Positions 26,626-34,492 of a stretch of 64,000 nt of DNA are shown here, in pieces. Source of the stretch: Candidatus Alcyoniella australis (GTDB taxonomy: Bacteria > Lernaellota > Lernaellaia > JAVCCG01 > Alcyoniellaceae). Under the pieces are notes generated by a model that searched no databases, was not told where the DNA came from, and worked only from the letters and a program-made list of their open reading frames with translations. The translations under genes and the position numbers were made by a program. Location of the stretch: the NCBI GenBank assembly GCA_030765605.1, contig JAVCCG010000109.1, positions 1 to 64,000 of the forward strand, read 5' to 3'. How positions within the stretch are numbered: position 1 is the first letter of the stretch; every line of letters starts with the position of its first letter.

Positions 26626-27429
26626 CTACTCGCCCTTGAACTGCGCTTTGCGCTTTTCCTTGAACGCAAGTACGCCCTCGCGCGCGTCGGCCGAGCTGAA
26701 GATCGGCATGCCAATCTCGAGCTCGAGCTGCATCGCCTGATCAACATTCAGCGCGGCGTTGAGCCGAATGCTCTTGAGCACGCCCTGCACGGCCAGCGGT
26801 CCGTTGTTGCAGATGCGCTGCGCCATTGCCAGGGCCGTGTCCATCAGCTTTTCGCGGGGCACCACGCGGTTTAAAAATCCCCACTGGTAAAGTCGCTGGG
26901 CCGGCACCACCTCGCCGAGCATCAGGATCTCCTTGGCCGCGGCCAGCGGAATCTGCCGCGGTAGGAAAACCGTGGACCCGCCCACGGGCATGATGCCGTA
27001 GCTCGTCTCGCGCATCTGGAAACCCGCGTCATCGGACGCCAGGCGCAGGTCAGTGCCCATCACCATCTCAAACCCGCCGGTGAGGCACAGGCCGTGGACC
27101 GCGCTGATCACCGGCTTGTCCCATTCACGCTGGCGCAGCATCGAGCGAAACACGCCGCTGGGGTCGCCGACGATCCAACGCTCGTCGTCGTTCTCAGGGG
27201 CGCGCGCGCCAGTGAGTACCGCAATCACGGTTTTCAAGTCCATACCCGCGCAGAAGATGTCGGGCAGCTTGGAGTAGAGCACGGTCGCGCGGATCGCGTC
27301 GTCCGCCGCGATCTCGTTCCAGGCCTCGAGCAGCTCGCGCAGCAGCCCCGCGTCCAGGGCGTTCTTGGCCTCAGGCCGGTTCATGCCCAGCAGGGCGATT
27401 CCGTCGCGTTTCTCAAAATCCAGCGCCAT
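26626..27429 (-). CDS. Enoyl-CoA hydratase/isomerase (crotonase) family protein
   Basis: A 267-aa crotonase-fold protein. Motifs: MNRPEAKNALD near the N-terminus, oxyanion-hole loops DIFCAGMDL and VHGLCLTGGFEMVMGTDLRLAS, ETSYGIMPVGGSTVFLPRQIP and a C-terminal REGVLAFKEKRKAQFKG. Length fits the family. The Glu/Glu pair of classical hydratases is only partly evident, so a different crotonase reaction is possible. AGGAGAGG precedes the ATG. The upstream gene for the Asp-tract protein ends 23 bp away on the same strand. Confidence 0.87.
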   Translation of the reverse strand: MALDFEKRDGIALLGMNRPEAKNALDAGLLRELLEAWNEIAADDAIRATVLYSKLPDIFCAGMDLKTVIAVLTGARAPENDDERWIVGDPSGVFRSMLRQREWDKPVISAVHGLCLTGGFEMVMGTDLRLASDDAGFQMRETSYGIMPVGGSTVFLPRQIPLAAAKEILMLGEVVPAQRLYQWGFLNRVVPREKLMDTALAMAQRICNNGPLAVQGVLKSIRLNAALNVDQAMQLELEIGMPIFSSADAREGVLAFKEKRKAQFKGE

Positions 27430-27452
27430 TGATCCTCTCCTGTTTCTTTAGT

Positions 27453-28931
27453 TCACTCGCAGCAGCCGTCGTCGTCGTCATCGTCGTCGGACGCCGCGTC
27501 GTCGTCGTCATCATCGTCATCGGACGTGTCGTCGTCGTCGTCATCGTCGTCGTCCGCAGGGTCGTCGATGAACGGCGCGTCCGGGAACGGTCCCGGGCCG
27601 GGCAGCACGCCGTAGTACACGCCGAGCCAGTAGGCGACCATGTAATCCTGGCCGTGGCCCACCAATGTCGGGTCGTCGCCCCGGGTGCACTCGATGTGGT
27701 ACGGGCTGACCTCCCACAGGCACGAGGTCCAGCAGCGGTCCTCGATCTGGTGCGCCTCCGCGGTCTGGGGGTCGAAGTCGACCAGCTCGTTGAGCCAGGG
27801 GATGCCGGCCAGGAACTCGTCGGCCCAGACCGAGAACGGGTCCAGCGGCAGCTCCGGACAGGTCACGGCCCGGCAATAGTTGGGCGCCTCGTTCATCACG
27901 GTCACGGTGTGCAGACCGTCCTCTTTCAAATAATCGAGCTCGGCCGGATCGCAGCCGCCGATGCGTAAACACGCGCCGTAATGCACCGCGTCGAAGAACG
28001 TGTTGTGGGTGTTCTCCACCAGCGGCCGCACGTTGACGGTGTAGACCTCCCAGAGGAACTCGCAACGCTCGCGGTCGGGCCACAGCCGGAACAGCGCGTT
28101 CCACACCGGGTGGCTGTTGATGAACCCGTAGTAGTCGAAATATTTGTTGAAAAACGAGAAGGTCGCGATCCAGATTAGATCCTGGTTGCGCTCGTACTCG
28201 TAGTCCAGCAGGCTCCAGAAATATTGGTCGTCGGTAATGTGGGCGGTTTGCAGGATTATCGCCAGCCGCGTGGTGGGCAGGATTTGGGCCGCGACGTTCA
28301 CATCGCCCCAGGGGTCGATGATGGTCCAGTCGTTGGCCTGCAATGTCAGCAGCACGTCGCGGAAATCATCGCGGATCGTGGCGCGCATCTGCTCGTCCTC
28401 CACCGCGTCGTAGGCCCAGGTCAGCGACCAGAACCACGAGATGTACTTGTCGCGCACGTTGTGGCCCAGCCAGAAGTAGTCCGCGTACTCGCCCTCGCCC
28501 TCGTAGCGGTTCTCGTGCCCCAGGGGGTACTCGACGTTCCACGGCGGCGCGTCGATCCCCACATAGCGCGCCAGATAGCCCGGGTCCTGGGTCACCGCAT
28601 GCACCAGGTGCAGATAGTCGGCCATGCGCAGCACCTCGGAGCGGGCTGTCTCGTCGCCGGTGACCATGTAGTTGATCGCCTGGCTGGTGAGGTAAAACGC
28701 GGTCCAGTCCTCGCTGTCGCCCGCACCCCTGGTGCGCAGCAGCTCGGTGCGGGTCGCGTCGGTGAAGACGAGGTCCGAAACGCCGCCCAGGCCCGTGGAC
28801 TGCCAGGTGCGAATCCACTCTTCGTAGTCCAGGGTCTTCTGCTCCAGGTACGGATCGAAGTCCTCGGCCGCTGCGCTCAAGGCGCATAGAGTCAGCGCCA
28901 AACAGATCAGAATGGACAGGGCACGTCGCAT
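27453..28931 (-). CDS. Secreted protein with C-terminal Asp-rich tract (paralog of 6347-7888)
   Basis: A 492-aa protein with a cleavable signal peptide (about residues 1-22, ALSAAAEDF), no lipobox. The Trp/Tyr-rich helical body matches the lipoprotein at 6347-7888 (DSEDWTAFYLTSQAINYMVT, NVRDKYISWFWSL, TIRDDFRDVL, TFSFFNKYFDYYG, GHGQDYMVAYWLG). The last 40 residues are Asp runs separated by single A/S/T residues and end GCCE. Thus the same domain carries its acidic tract at the opposite end. Possibly a calcium-binding or spacer element; molecular function unknown. Located directly upstream of the crotonase gene, but a shared role is not evident. Confidence 0.78.
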   Translation of the reverse strand: MRRALSILICLALTLCALSAAAEDFDPYLEQKTLDYEEWIRTWQSTGLGGVSDLVFTDATRTELLRTRGAGDSEDWTAFYLTSQAINYMVTGDETARSEVLRMADYLHLVHAVTQDPGYLARYVGIDAPPWNVEYPLGHENRYEGEGEYADYFWLGHNVRDKYISWFWSLTWAYDAVEDEQMRATIRDDFRDVLLTLQANDWTIIDPWGDVNVAAQILPTTRLAIILQTAHITDDQYFWSLLDYEYERNQDLIWIATFSFFNKYFDYYGFINSHPVWNALFRLWPDRERCEFLWEVYTVNVRPLVENTHNTFFDAVHYGACLRIGGCDPAELDYLKEDGLHTVTVMNEAPNYCRAVTCPELPLDPFSVWADEFLAGIPWLNELVDFDPQTAEAHQIEDRCWTSCLWEVSPYHIECTRGDDPTLVGHGQDYMVAYWLGVYYGVLPGPGPFPDAPFIDDPADDDDDDDDDTSDDDDDDDDAASDDDDDDDGCCE

Positions 28932-28995
28932 AGTATGTACTCCGCGGCTTTGGTTTCCGAGGCTATTAAGACCGCTTGGGCGGGCGATGTCCAGC

Positions 28996-29364
28996 CTAGG
29001 AATTATACGGAGAGCCGACTCCTTCGGGCTGGATTTTCCAGCGACGGTGGATCCACAGCCAAAGCTTTGGATGCTCGTAGATCACGCGTTCGACCGCCTT
29101 TGCCTGGCGGCGGATGTTGATCAGCTCGAGCCCCTCGATCTCGAAATTCTCCCAGTCGACCAGCGGCACGCGCAGGTAGTCCAGCACGTGGCGGCCCAGC
29201 ACGATCATCGACTCGCGATAGATCGACAGCTTCTGCTCGCGGGTCCGGCTATCGCCGAAGACAATGTCGAGGTTGGTCAGCGCCACGTCGCGCCGGATGC
29301 GCAGCAGGGCCATCAGCTGTCCGGCGGCCGCGCCGAACCTGTCGGCGGTCTCGAGTGTTGAATG
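28996..29364 (-). pseudogene. Collapsed LpxL/HtrB-type acyltransferase with internal deletion
   Basis: The frame reads FGAAAGQLMALLRIRRDVALT with NLDIVFGDSRTREQKLSIYR after it, which is the N-terminal part of Kdo2-lipid A/lysophospholipid acyltransferases, then jumps within about 20 residues to AKAVERVIYEHPKLWLWIHR, the C-terminal signature of the same family (xxExxIxxHPExWLWxHxRWK). The roughly 180-residue catalytic middle with HxxxxD is gone. A 105-aa ORF (28996-29313) remains open across the junction, so the deletion was in frame or the remnant is recent. It abuts the stop of the carbonic-anhydrase-like gene on the same strand. Confidence 0.75.
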
Positions 29365-29895
29365 TCAGTCGATGCGCTCGAACGCACCGGGCACTTTGTA
29401 GCGCTTGACCATTTCGCGGTAGAGCTGTTTTCCATATTCCCAAACCGCCTGGTGACGGTCGGTGACCCGCGACTTGACCTTGGCCGGCACTCCCACGGCA
29501 ATCGAATAGTCCGGAATCTGTTGGTTGGCCTTGACCAGCGAACCCTCGGCGATGATCGCCCACTCTCCGACCTCGCTGTAGTCCGAAATCACGGAACGCA
29601 TGCCGATCACCGCCTGATCGCGGATCGTGGCGTTGTGAATCAAGGCGCCGTGCCCGACCGTAACATGGGCGCCGATCTGCGTGCGATCGCTGGGACGGGA
29701 GTGGATCAGCACGCCCTCCTCGATGGCGGTGCATTCGCCGATGGCGATCGTGCCGTAATCCCCGCGCAGAATCGCGCCGTGACCAATATAGGTCTCCGGG
29801 CCAATGATCACGTCTCCGATCACCAAGGCGGATTCGGCGACGAACGCTGTTGGATCAACCTGGGGCGTTTTATCCTCGAAGCGGTATAGGGCCAT
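29365..29895 (-). CDS. Gamma-class carbonic-anhydrase-like hexapeptide-repeat protein
   Basis: A 176-aa left-handed beta-helix protein of the YrdA/PaaY/gamma-CA group. RGDYGTIAIGECTAIEEGVL and the zinc-ligand His set (LIHSR, VTVGHGALIHN) are present, so a trimer with three His per metal is expected. The usual TNIQD after the IG turn is TAIEE here, so carbonic anhydrase activity is not assured. The stop codon directly abuts the acyltransferase remnant downstream. Confidence 0.87.
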   Translation of the reverse strand: MALYRFEDKTPQVDPTAFVAESALVIGDVIIGPETYIGHGAILRGDYGTIAIGECTAIEEGVLIHSRPSDRTQIGAHVTVGHGALIHNATIRDQAVIGMRSVISDYSEVGEWAIIAEGSLVKANQQIPDYSIAVGVPAKVKSRVTDRHQAVWEYGKQLYREMVKRYKVPGAFERID

Positions 29896-30313
29896 TTACA
29901 TTCTCCGTTAAGCAAGCGGTATGGGCGAGCCGCATTTTACACAAGATCGCACCTTTTAAACAGGCCCCTGACATCCCGGACCTCACAACCGCTTAAATTA
30001 CAATAAGTAACAACAGCTACAAATATTCCGGCGCTGATCAACAATCGAGCGTAGCGATCCGGCACGTCCCCCATTGTGGCCGCGGTTGACCGCGGAAACG
30101 GCTCCGGACGGCTTAACCATATAGCATTCTGTTTTTATTGTCTTAATTCTCATTAATGTGTCCGCGATCAGCGAATCATAATACGTTCGGATACTAATCA
30201 AGCCTGCTTCTCATTTTTGGCATGCTTTGTGTATCTATCTTAAGTCGGCATCGGAAAAAGGTTGAAACGAAATTTAAACGCAGCTGGTTCGGATCTGAAA
30301 AGGGGAGAACGCC
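29896..30313. other. 418-bp intergenic region between divergent genes
   Basis: Separates the minus-strand carbonic-anhydrase-like gene from the plus-strand FGE-like gene and must hold both promoters. It is AT-rich, with no tRNA or convincing ORF; a 67-codon minus-strand frame (29998-30201) lacks an RBS and family resemblance. A TTGGCAT...GTGTA element near 30217 recalls a sigma-54 promoter but misses the -12 GC. Confidence 0.45.
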
Positions 30314-31039
30314 ATGAAACCAGGACGCTACATCTTAATGTTGGTTCTGGCCGCGTTTTCCATGATCGCAGTGCTCGGTTTTCAGGGGATCAATTCCTCG
30401 CTTCCCAACGATCTGGAAGACCCGGTCAATGTGTCCGGTGGCAAAATTCAAATAACCGCCAACGACAACGTCGAGGCCACCACGGTCGAGGTCCAGGGCT
30501 TCTCGATCGACCGTTACGAGGTGACCAACTACCAGTACAAGCAATTTGTCGATACAACTGATCGCCAGGCGCCGTTGTCGTGGATCAACGGATCCCATAC
30601 CGAGGGTGCGGCAGCCATGCCGGTCACCGCCGTCACTTGGGAAGACGCCCGCTCCTTCTGTGAGTGGTCGGGCAAACGCCTGCCCACGGCCGAGGAGTGG
30701 CAGCTCGCGGCCGGCGCTGACAAGCGCACCTATCCGTGGGGAGACGAGTTCAGCAGCAACTACGCCTACTGCGCGGTGCCTCTGGGACGCATGCCGATGC
30801 CGGTGGGCTCGTATAAGAACGATCGCAGCCCGTACGGCGTCAAGGACATGGGCGGCAACGTCTCGGAGTGGACCTCCAGCAACTCACAGTTCGAGGAGCT
30901 GGGTTGGTACCGCGACAAGTTCAAGGTCGTGCTCGGCGGCAGCTATCGCAAACCGCTGGAGATGGCGCGCAACGACCACCGCCAGTACCTGATGCCGCAC
31001 ACTCGCGACGACGACCTGGGATTCCGCTGCGCCCGCTAA
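30314..31039 (+). CDS. Exported FGE/sulfatase-modifying-factor-fold protein
   Basis: A 241-aa protein with an N-terminal signal anchor (about residues 8-24) and a complete SUMF1/FGE-sulfatase domain: FSIDRYEVTNYQYKQFV, PVTAVTWEDARSFCEWSGKR, LPTAEEWQLAA, YPWGDEF, SPYGVKDMGGNVSEWT, LGGSYRKP and the closing DDDLGFRCAR. The paired active-site cysteines of true formylglycine-generating enzymes are not seen near the C-terminus, so it is more likely one of the many FGE-fold binding or non-FGE members. Followed 42 bp later by two very small ORFs. Confidence 0.83.
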   Translation: MKPGRYILMLVLAAFSMIAVLGFQGINSSLPNDLEDPVNVSGGKIQITANDNVEATTVEVQGFSIDRYEVTNYQYKQFVDTTDRQAPLSWINGSHTEGAAAMPVTAVTWEDARSFCEWSGKRLPTAEEWQLAAGADKRTYPWGDEFSSNYAYCAVPLGRMPMPVGSYKNDRSPYGVKDMGGNVSEWTSSNSQFEELGWYRDKFKVVLGGSYRKPLEMARNDHRQYLMPHTRDDDLGFRCAR

Positions 31040-31081
31040 ATGGCAGGCGCGCTTGAAATTGGGTTCACAAGGGAGGCTCGG

Positions 31082-31267
31082 ATGTCACAAGAATTCTCCA
31101 ACGCTTCGATCACAAAAATGCTGTGCGGGATGCCCGCCCATCGCATGGCCACCGCAGATCTCTCGATCCGCCGGGCCGTGGTCAGGCTGCCCTCGCGGGG
31201 AGTCAACGCCGAATCGGCCCAGGGCATTTCCGAGGACGAATCATTTGAGGAAGACGAGGAACAGTAG
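31082..31267 (+). CDS. Small 61-aa protein with acidic tail
   Basis: ATG at 31082 follows AGGGAGG with 5-nt spacing, a strong ribosome site. The product starts MSQEFSNASITKMLCGMPAH, has a basic middle (SIRRAVVRLPSRG) and ends in SEDESFEEDEEQ. No family recognised. It lies 42 bp after the FGE-like gene on the same strand and abuts an even smaller ORF. It may be a genuine small protein or a peptide substrate. Confidence 0.5.
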   Translation: MSQEFSNASITKMLCGMPAHRMATADLSIRRAVVRLPSRGVNAESAQGISEDESFEEDEEQ

Positions 31268-31330
31268 ATGTTCCAGCTGAAGAACTATCAGATAATCTCC
31301 GCCAGATATCTCACCATACAATCCGCCTAA
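31268..31330 (+). CDS. Possible 20-aa peptide ORF abutting the 61-aa gene
   Basis: ATG begins directly after the TAG of the preceding small gene; GAGGA lies 7 nt upstream. It encodes 20 residues starting MFQLKNYQII. Too short to judge by coding statistics; listed because stop/start abutment plus an RBS argues for translational coupling. Confidence 0.28.
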   Translation: MFQLKNYQIISARYLTIQSA

Positions 31331-31388
31331 CAATCCCCTCCTACGCCCCCTGTGCCGCTAATCGCGGCCCGGGCGGGCGTTCGTCCGA

Positions 31389-32708
31389 TCAGCGGCAGTC
31401 CGCGACCCGCCCCGGGGGCCAGCGCTGGGGAACGCGCTCGAGATAGGTTTCGTCTAGGCCCAACTCGTAGCGCAGTCGTTTGAGCCCGGCATAGGGCAGC
31501 GGCGGCCCGTCGTCGGGCAATGCGATCTGATCGGCGATCATCCGCTCGACGATCATCCGCGAGACAGCCGCGTACCCGGGCCAGCGCATATGGCAGTTGT
31601 CGTTGTAAAGCTCGTAGCCCGGCACGCCGTTGGGCGAGATCCCGGCGACCTGCGCCTCGAGGTCGACCAGCAGCACTCCTTGCTCGTCCGCGATGCGCCG
31701 GATCGCCTGGTTGACCGCGGGCGTGGCGCGGTTGCGCGGCCAGAGTTCCAGCGCATGTTGATATGCCCAGCCCGCCTCGGGGATGCACCCCCGACGCTCG
31801 AGCCTTGCGGCCAGGGCCAGGTAGCTGCGCGCGTCAGCCCTCTGGGGAAGGTCAACGGCCAGGGCCTTAAAATTGAGCCCGGATACCCAGCGCAGGGTCT
31901 GGGCAGCGGCACCCTCAGCCAGCCGCGGCAACGCGCAAAGCTCGACATGCTCTTCGCCCACTGGGTTGTAGCGCAGGTTGACCGGCATGGTGCACAGGAT
32001 GAGTCGGACTCCGCGTTCGCGGCAGTGCTGGGCCATCCGCGTCAGGTTGTCCACGAAAGTCTGCAGCACGCGGTCGTGCTCGGCGTACAGCGGCGTGTAG
32101 CGCGGTCGCTGCTCTGGATCGACCTGCGGCACGATCAACCGCACCAGGGCGCGGTAGAGCGCCCAGCGATGCAAATGGCGGTTCAGCGGCGTAGGCGGCA
32201 CGAATCCCTCGTTGTTGCCTGTGGCCACAATCAACAAGTCGGGCGAATAGTCGAGAATTTCGATCAGGATCTGCTCCACGCGCGACGAGTCCTGTCCGCC
32301 GGCAGCGGCGTTGACCACCTCGATCATCGACCCGGGAAAGCGCTGCTCAAGGTCCGCCCGGATCCAGCTGGACAGGCCGCCGCGGTCCAGGCCGGGATTC
32401 GACTGGTGCACGTAGGACGTGCCCATGGCGAAAGATCCGCCGAGCACGAATATGCGCAGACAATCCAAGGGCTTGTTTGCAGCGAACGAGCCGGGGGGCA
32501 GGCTGGGGTCGGACGTTGCGTAGCGCTCGCCGCGCAGTTCAAAGGCCCGGCTTGCCAGAAAGGCCGCGCGGTCATCAAACCGCTGGGTGTGCAACGCACC
32601 GCAATCCTCTAGCAGCCGGACCACTACCGCGGCCCCCAGCAACAGCAGCAGCGCGGGCAATAGGCTGAAAATCAGTATTCGCAGTCTATTGCGCGGCAAC
32701 AGGCTCAA
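31389..32708 (-). CDS. Membrane-anchored SGNH/GDSL-family hydrolase (1)
   Basis: A 439-aa protein with one N-terminal helix (about residues 10-30) and an SGNH domain: block I VLGGSFAMGT (Ser nucleophile), block III ATGNNE (oxyanion Asn) and block V DNCHMRWPGY (Asp/His). The catalytic set is therefore complete. Long insertions between blocks include a helical region around 290-330. Likely a periplasmic esterase or O-acetyl handling enzyme for a surface glycan. Divergent from the SGNH protein at 32828-34492. Confidence 0.78.
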   Translation of the reverse strand: MSLLPRNRLRILIFSLLPALLLLLGAAVVVRLLEDCGALHTQRFDDRAAFLASRAFELRGERYATSDPSLPPGSFAANKPLDCLRIFVLGGSFAMGTSYVHQSNPGLDRGGLSSWIRADLEQRFPGSMIEVVNAAAGGQDSSRVEQILIEILDYSPDLLIVATGNNEGFVPPTPLNRHLHRWALYRALVRLIVPQVDPEQRPRYTPLYAEHDRVLQTFVDNLTRMAQHCRERGVRLILCTMPVNLRYNPVGEEHVELCALPRLAEGAAAQTLRWVSGLNFKALAVDLPQRADARSYLALAARLERRGCIPEAGWAYQHALELWPRNRATPAVNQAIRRIADEQGVLLVDLEAQVAGISPNGVPGYELYNDNCHMRWPGYAAVSRMIVERMIADQIALPDDGPPLPYAGLKRLRYELGLDETYLERVPQRWPPGRVADCR

Positions 32709-32827
32709 GCACGGTTCTCCCGGCGTAGGCGTTTGACAAATATTTCAACGCCCTGCTCTGGATTATGTGTAATTTGTACCTGATACTGCATCCAGCCCGC
32801 ACCAAGGGCGCTGAAACGAGGTCAACG

Positions 32828-34492
32828 TTGCGCACCCTAGCATATCTACGGCAATTACGTATGGGCTGGATATTGCGGGTGCTGTTCGTTAAAGCCTGGT
32901 TCTTCCCACTGCTGTTGGTCGGCGCGGCTTTCCTGGTCAATTACATGGTAATCCCCTCGAGCACGCTGCTGATCAAGTCGGCAATTCATCCCTATATCCT
33001 GGGCCCGGCCGATTTCCTAGTGGCCGGCACGACGCGCGCGGGGCTCGATATCGAGCGGATTTCTTTTGGGTTCACGCTACGAGAGCATCAGATGCTGGTA
33101 GTGCGCTTCAACCAACGCGGCACCGCCTTCGACCTGGTGCGCATCTCGGGGATCGAGCAATACGCCAGCGGGATTTTCCACTTCAACGGCGAGCGGATCG
33201 AGACGCTGCAGACCGCCGAACGTTTCGAGACCGGACGCAACATCAAATTCGTGATCGAACTTGTCAGCGGCACGCTGAACTTCAAAACCGACGGCCGGAT
33301 CGTGTGCAGCGCGCCCCTTGGCCGGATGCGCGGCCCGGTCAACATCTTCCTGCAGGATGGCCAGCCGTTCGCCAAACCGCTGCGGCTAAAAACCCTCGAA
33401 CTGCAGATCAGGGGCGCGGACGGCGTCCAGCGCACCCTGCGCAACACGCTCTCGATCCCGGCGACGCTGAGGCTGCTGCGCAATTCACTGATCGTCGCGG
33501 TCCCGCTGCTGCTGCTGGCCTGGCTGGCCCTGGCGCTGTTCTGCCCGCCGCGCTGGCTCGAGGACTATCCGCGGCGTTCGGTACTGGCCTTCGGCGGCGC
33601 TGCCGCGTTGTTCGGCATACTGCTCGGCGTGTTGCTCGTCGCGCCGGTCACCAAGCGGTTAGGCGTGGCCGGCGACTGGTACGGCGAGTACATGAAGTGG
33701 GGCAGCATCGACGAGGAGATCCTGCTGGCCAAACGCTCGATCTACAACGGCAAGCCCTTCCCGCTGTACAAGGGATCGGACTACCGTATCGTGGTCATGG
33801 GCGGCTCCTCGACTTTCGGCGATCCGCTGAATCCGGGCTACGATCAGGTCTACACCAACCAATTGGACATGCTGCTCAAGAGCTGTCATCCCCAGATTGC
33901 CGACCGTATCGAGGTGGTCAACCTTGGCTCTCAGAGCGATTCGTTTGACTACAACATCCTACAGACCTACGAAAAGGTCGTGCTGGCGCACATGCGCCCG
34001 GACCTGGTGGTGATCAACTGCGTTGTCAACAACTACATGTCCACTAAAAAGCTGTTCAACATTTTCCACTTCTTCTATTTGCGCGCCGTGGGCTCACGCC
34101 TGGAGCCCGAGCATAGCGACACCGAGCGCTACCGCGAGAACCTGCAACGGCTGCTCGAGCTGGCCCGCGAACGCAACGTCAAGCTGCTGTTCGTCGAGGA
34201 GCCGCTGAATGTGGATTATTTCTTCGGCGAGAACATCATCTCCGATTTCCAGCAGGTGCTGCGCGATTTCTGCCGCGAGAACGATCTGCCGCTGGTCGAG
34301 GCGCAGACTATCTTCGAGGAGCGTCGCGACGAGTTTCTGTTCTACGACTTCGTGCACCTGACCTACCTGGGCAACCGGCTGATGGCCGAGCGGATCTTCG
34401 ACAAGGTCCAAGGGGAAAATCTGCTGGGGATCGGAGCGTGCGGCCCGAGCGATTCAGAGGCGCGCGCTCAATCCCAGCCCAGCAGCGACTGA
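32828..34492 (+). CDS. Membrane SGNH-fold protein with N-terminal lectin-like region (2)
   Basis: About 554 aa from a TTG start preceded by GAGG; an in-frame ATG at 32765 has no RBS and an ATG at 32861 is a further option. One helix near the N-terminus, a beta-rich extracytoplasmic section (about 50-215), two helices (about 220-285), then an SGNH domain: VVMGGSSTFGD (block I), VVNNYM (Asn) and YDFVHLTYLGNRL (block V Asp/His). The neighbour at 31389 is a divergently transcribed relative. Its stop overlaps the end of the convergent gene by 25 bp. Confidence 0.7.
   Translation: MRTLAYLRQLRMGWILRVLFVKAWFFPLLLVGAAFLVNYMVIPSSTLLIKSAIHPYILGPADFLVAGTTRAGLDIERISFGFTLREHQMLVVRFNQRGTAFDLVRISGIEQYASGIFHFNGERIETLQTAERFETGRNIKFVIELVSGTLNFKTDGRIVCSAPLGRMRGPVNIFLQDGQPFAKPLRLKTLELQIRGADGVQRTLRNTLSIPATLRLLRNSLIVAVPLLLLAWLALALFCPPRWLEDYPRRSVLAFGGAAALFGILLGVLLVAPVTKRLGVAGDWYGEYMKWGSIDEEILLAKRSIYNGKPFPLYKGSDYRIVVMGGSSTFGDPLNPGYDQVYTNQLDMLLKSCHPQIADRIEVVNLGSQSDSFDYNILQTYEKVVLAHMRPDLVVINCVVNNYMSTKKLFNIFHFFYLRAVGSRLEPEHSDTERYRENLQRLLELARERNVKLLFVEEPLNVDYFFGENIISDFQQVLRDFCRENDLPLVEAQTIFEERRDEFLFYDFVHLTYLGNRLMAERIFDKVQGENLLGIGACGPSDSEARAQSQPSSD

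Noticed and set aside
29998-30201. 67-codon minus-strand ORF in the intergenic region
   Set aside because: No RBS, no family resemblance and intergenic base composition.
30217-30233. Possible sigma-54 promoter before the FGE-like gene
   Set aside because: TTGGCAT is acceptable at -24, but the -12 element reads GTGTA instead of TTGCA/T, so the invariant GC is missing.
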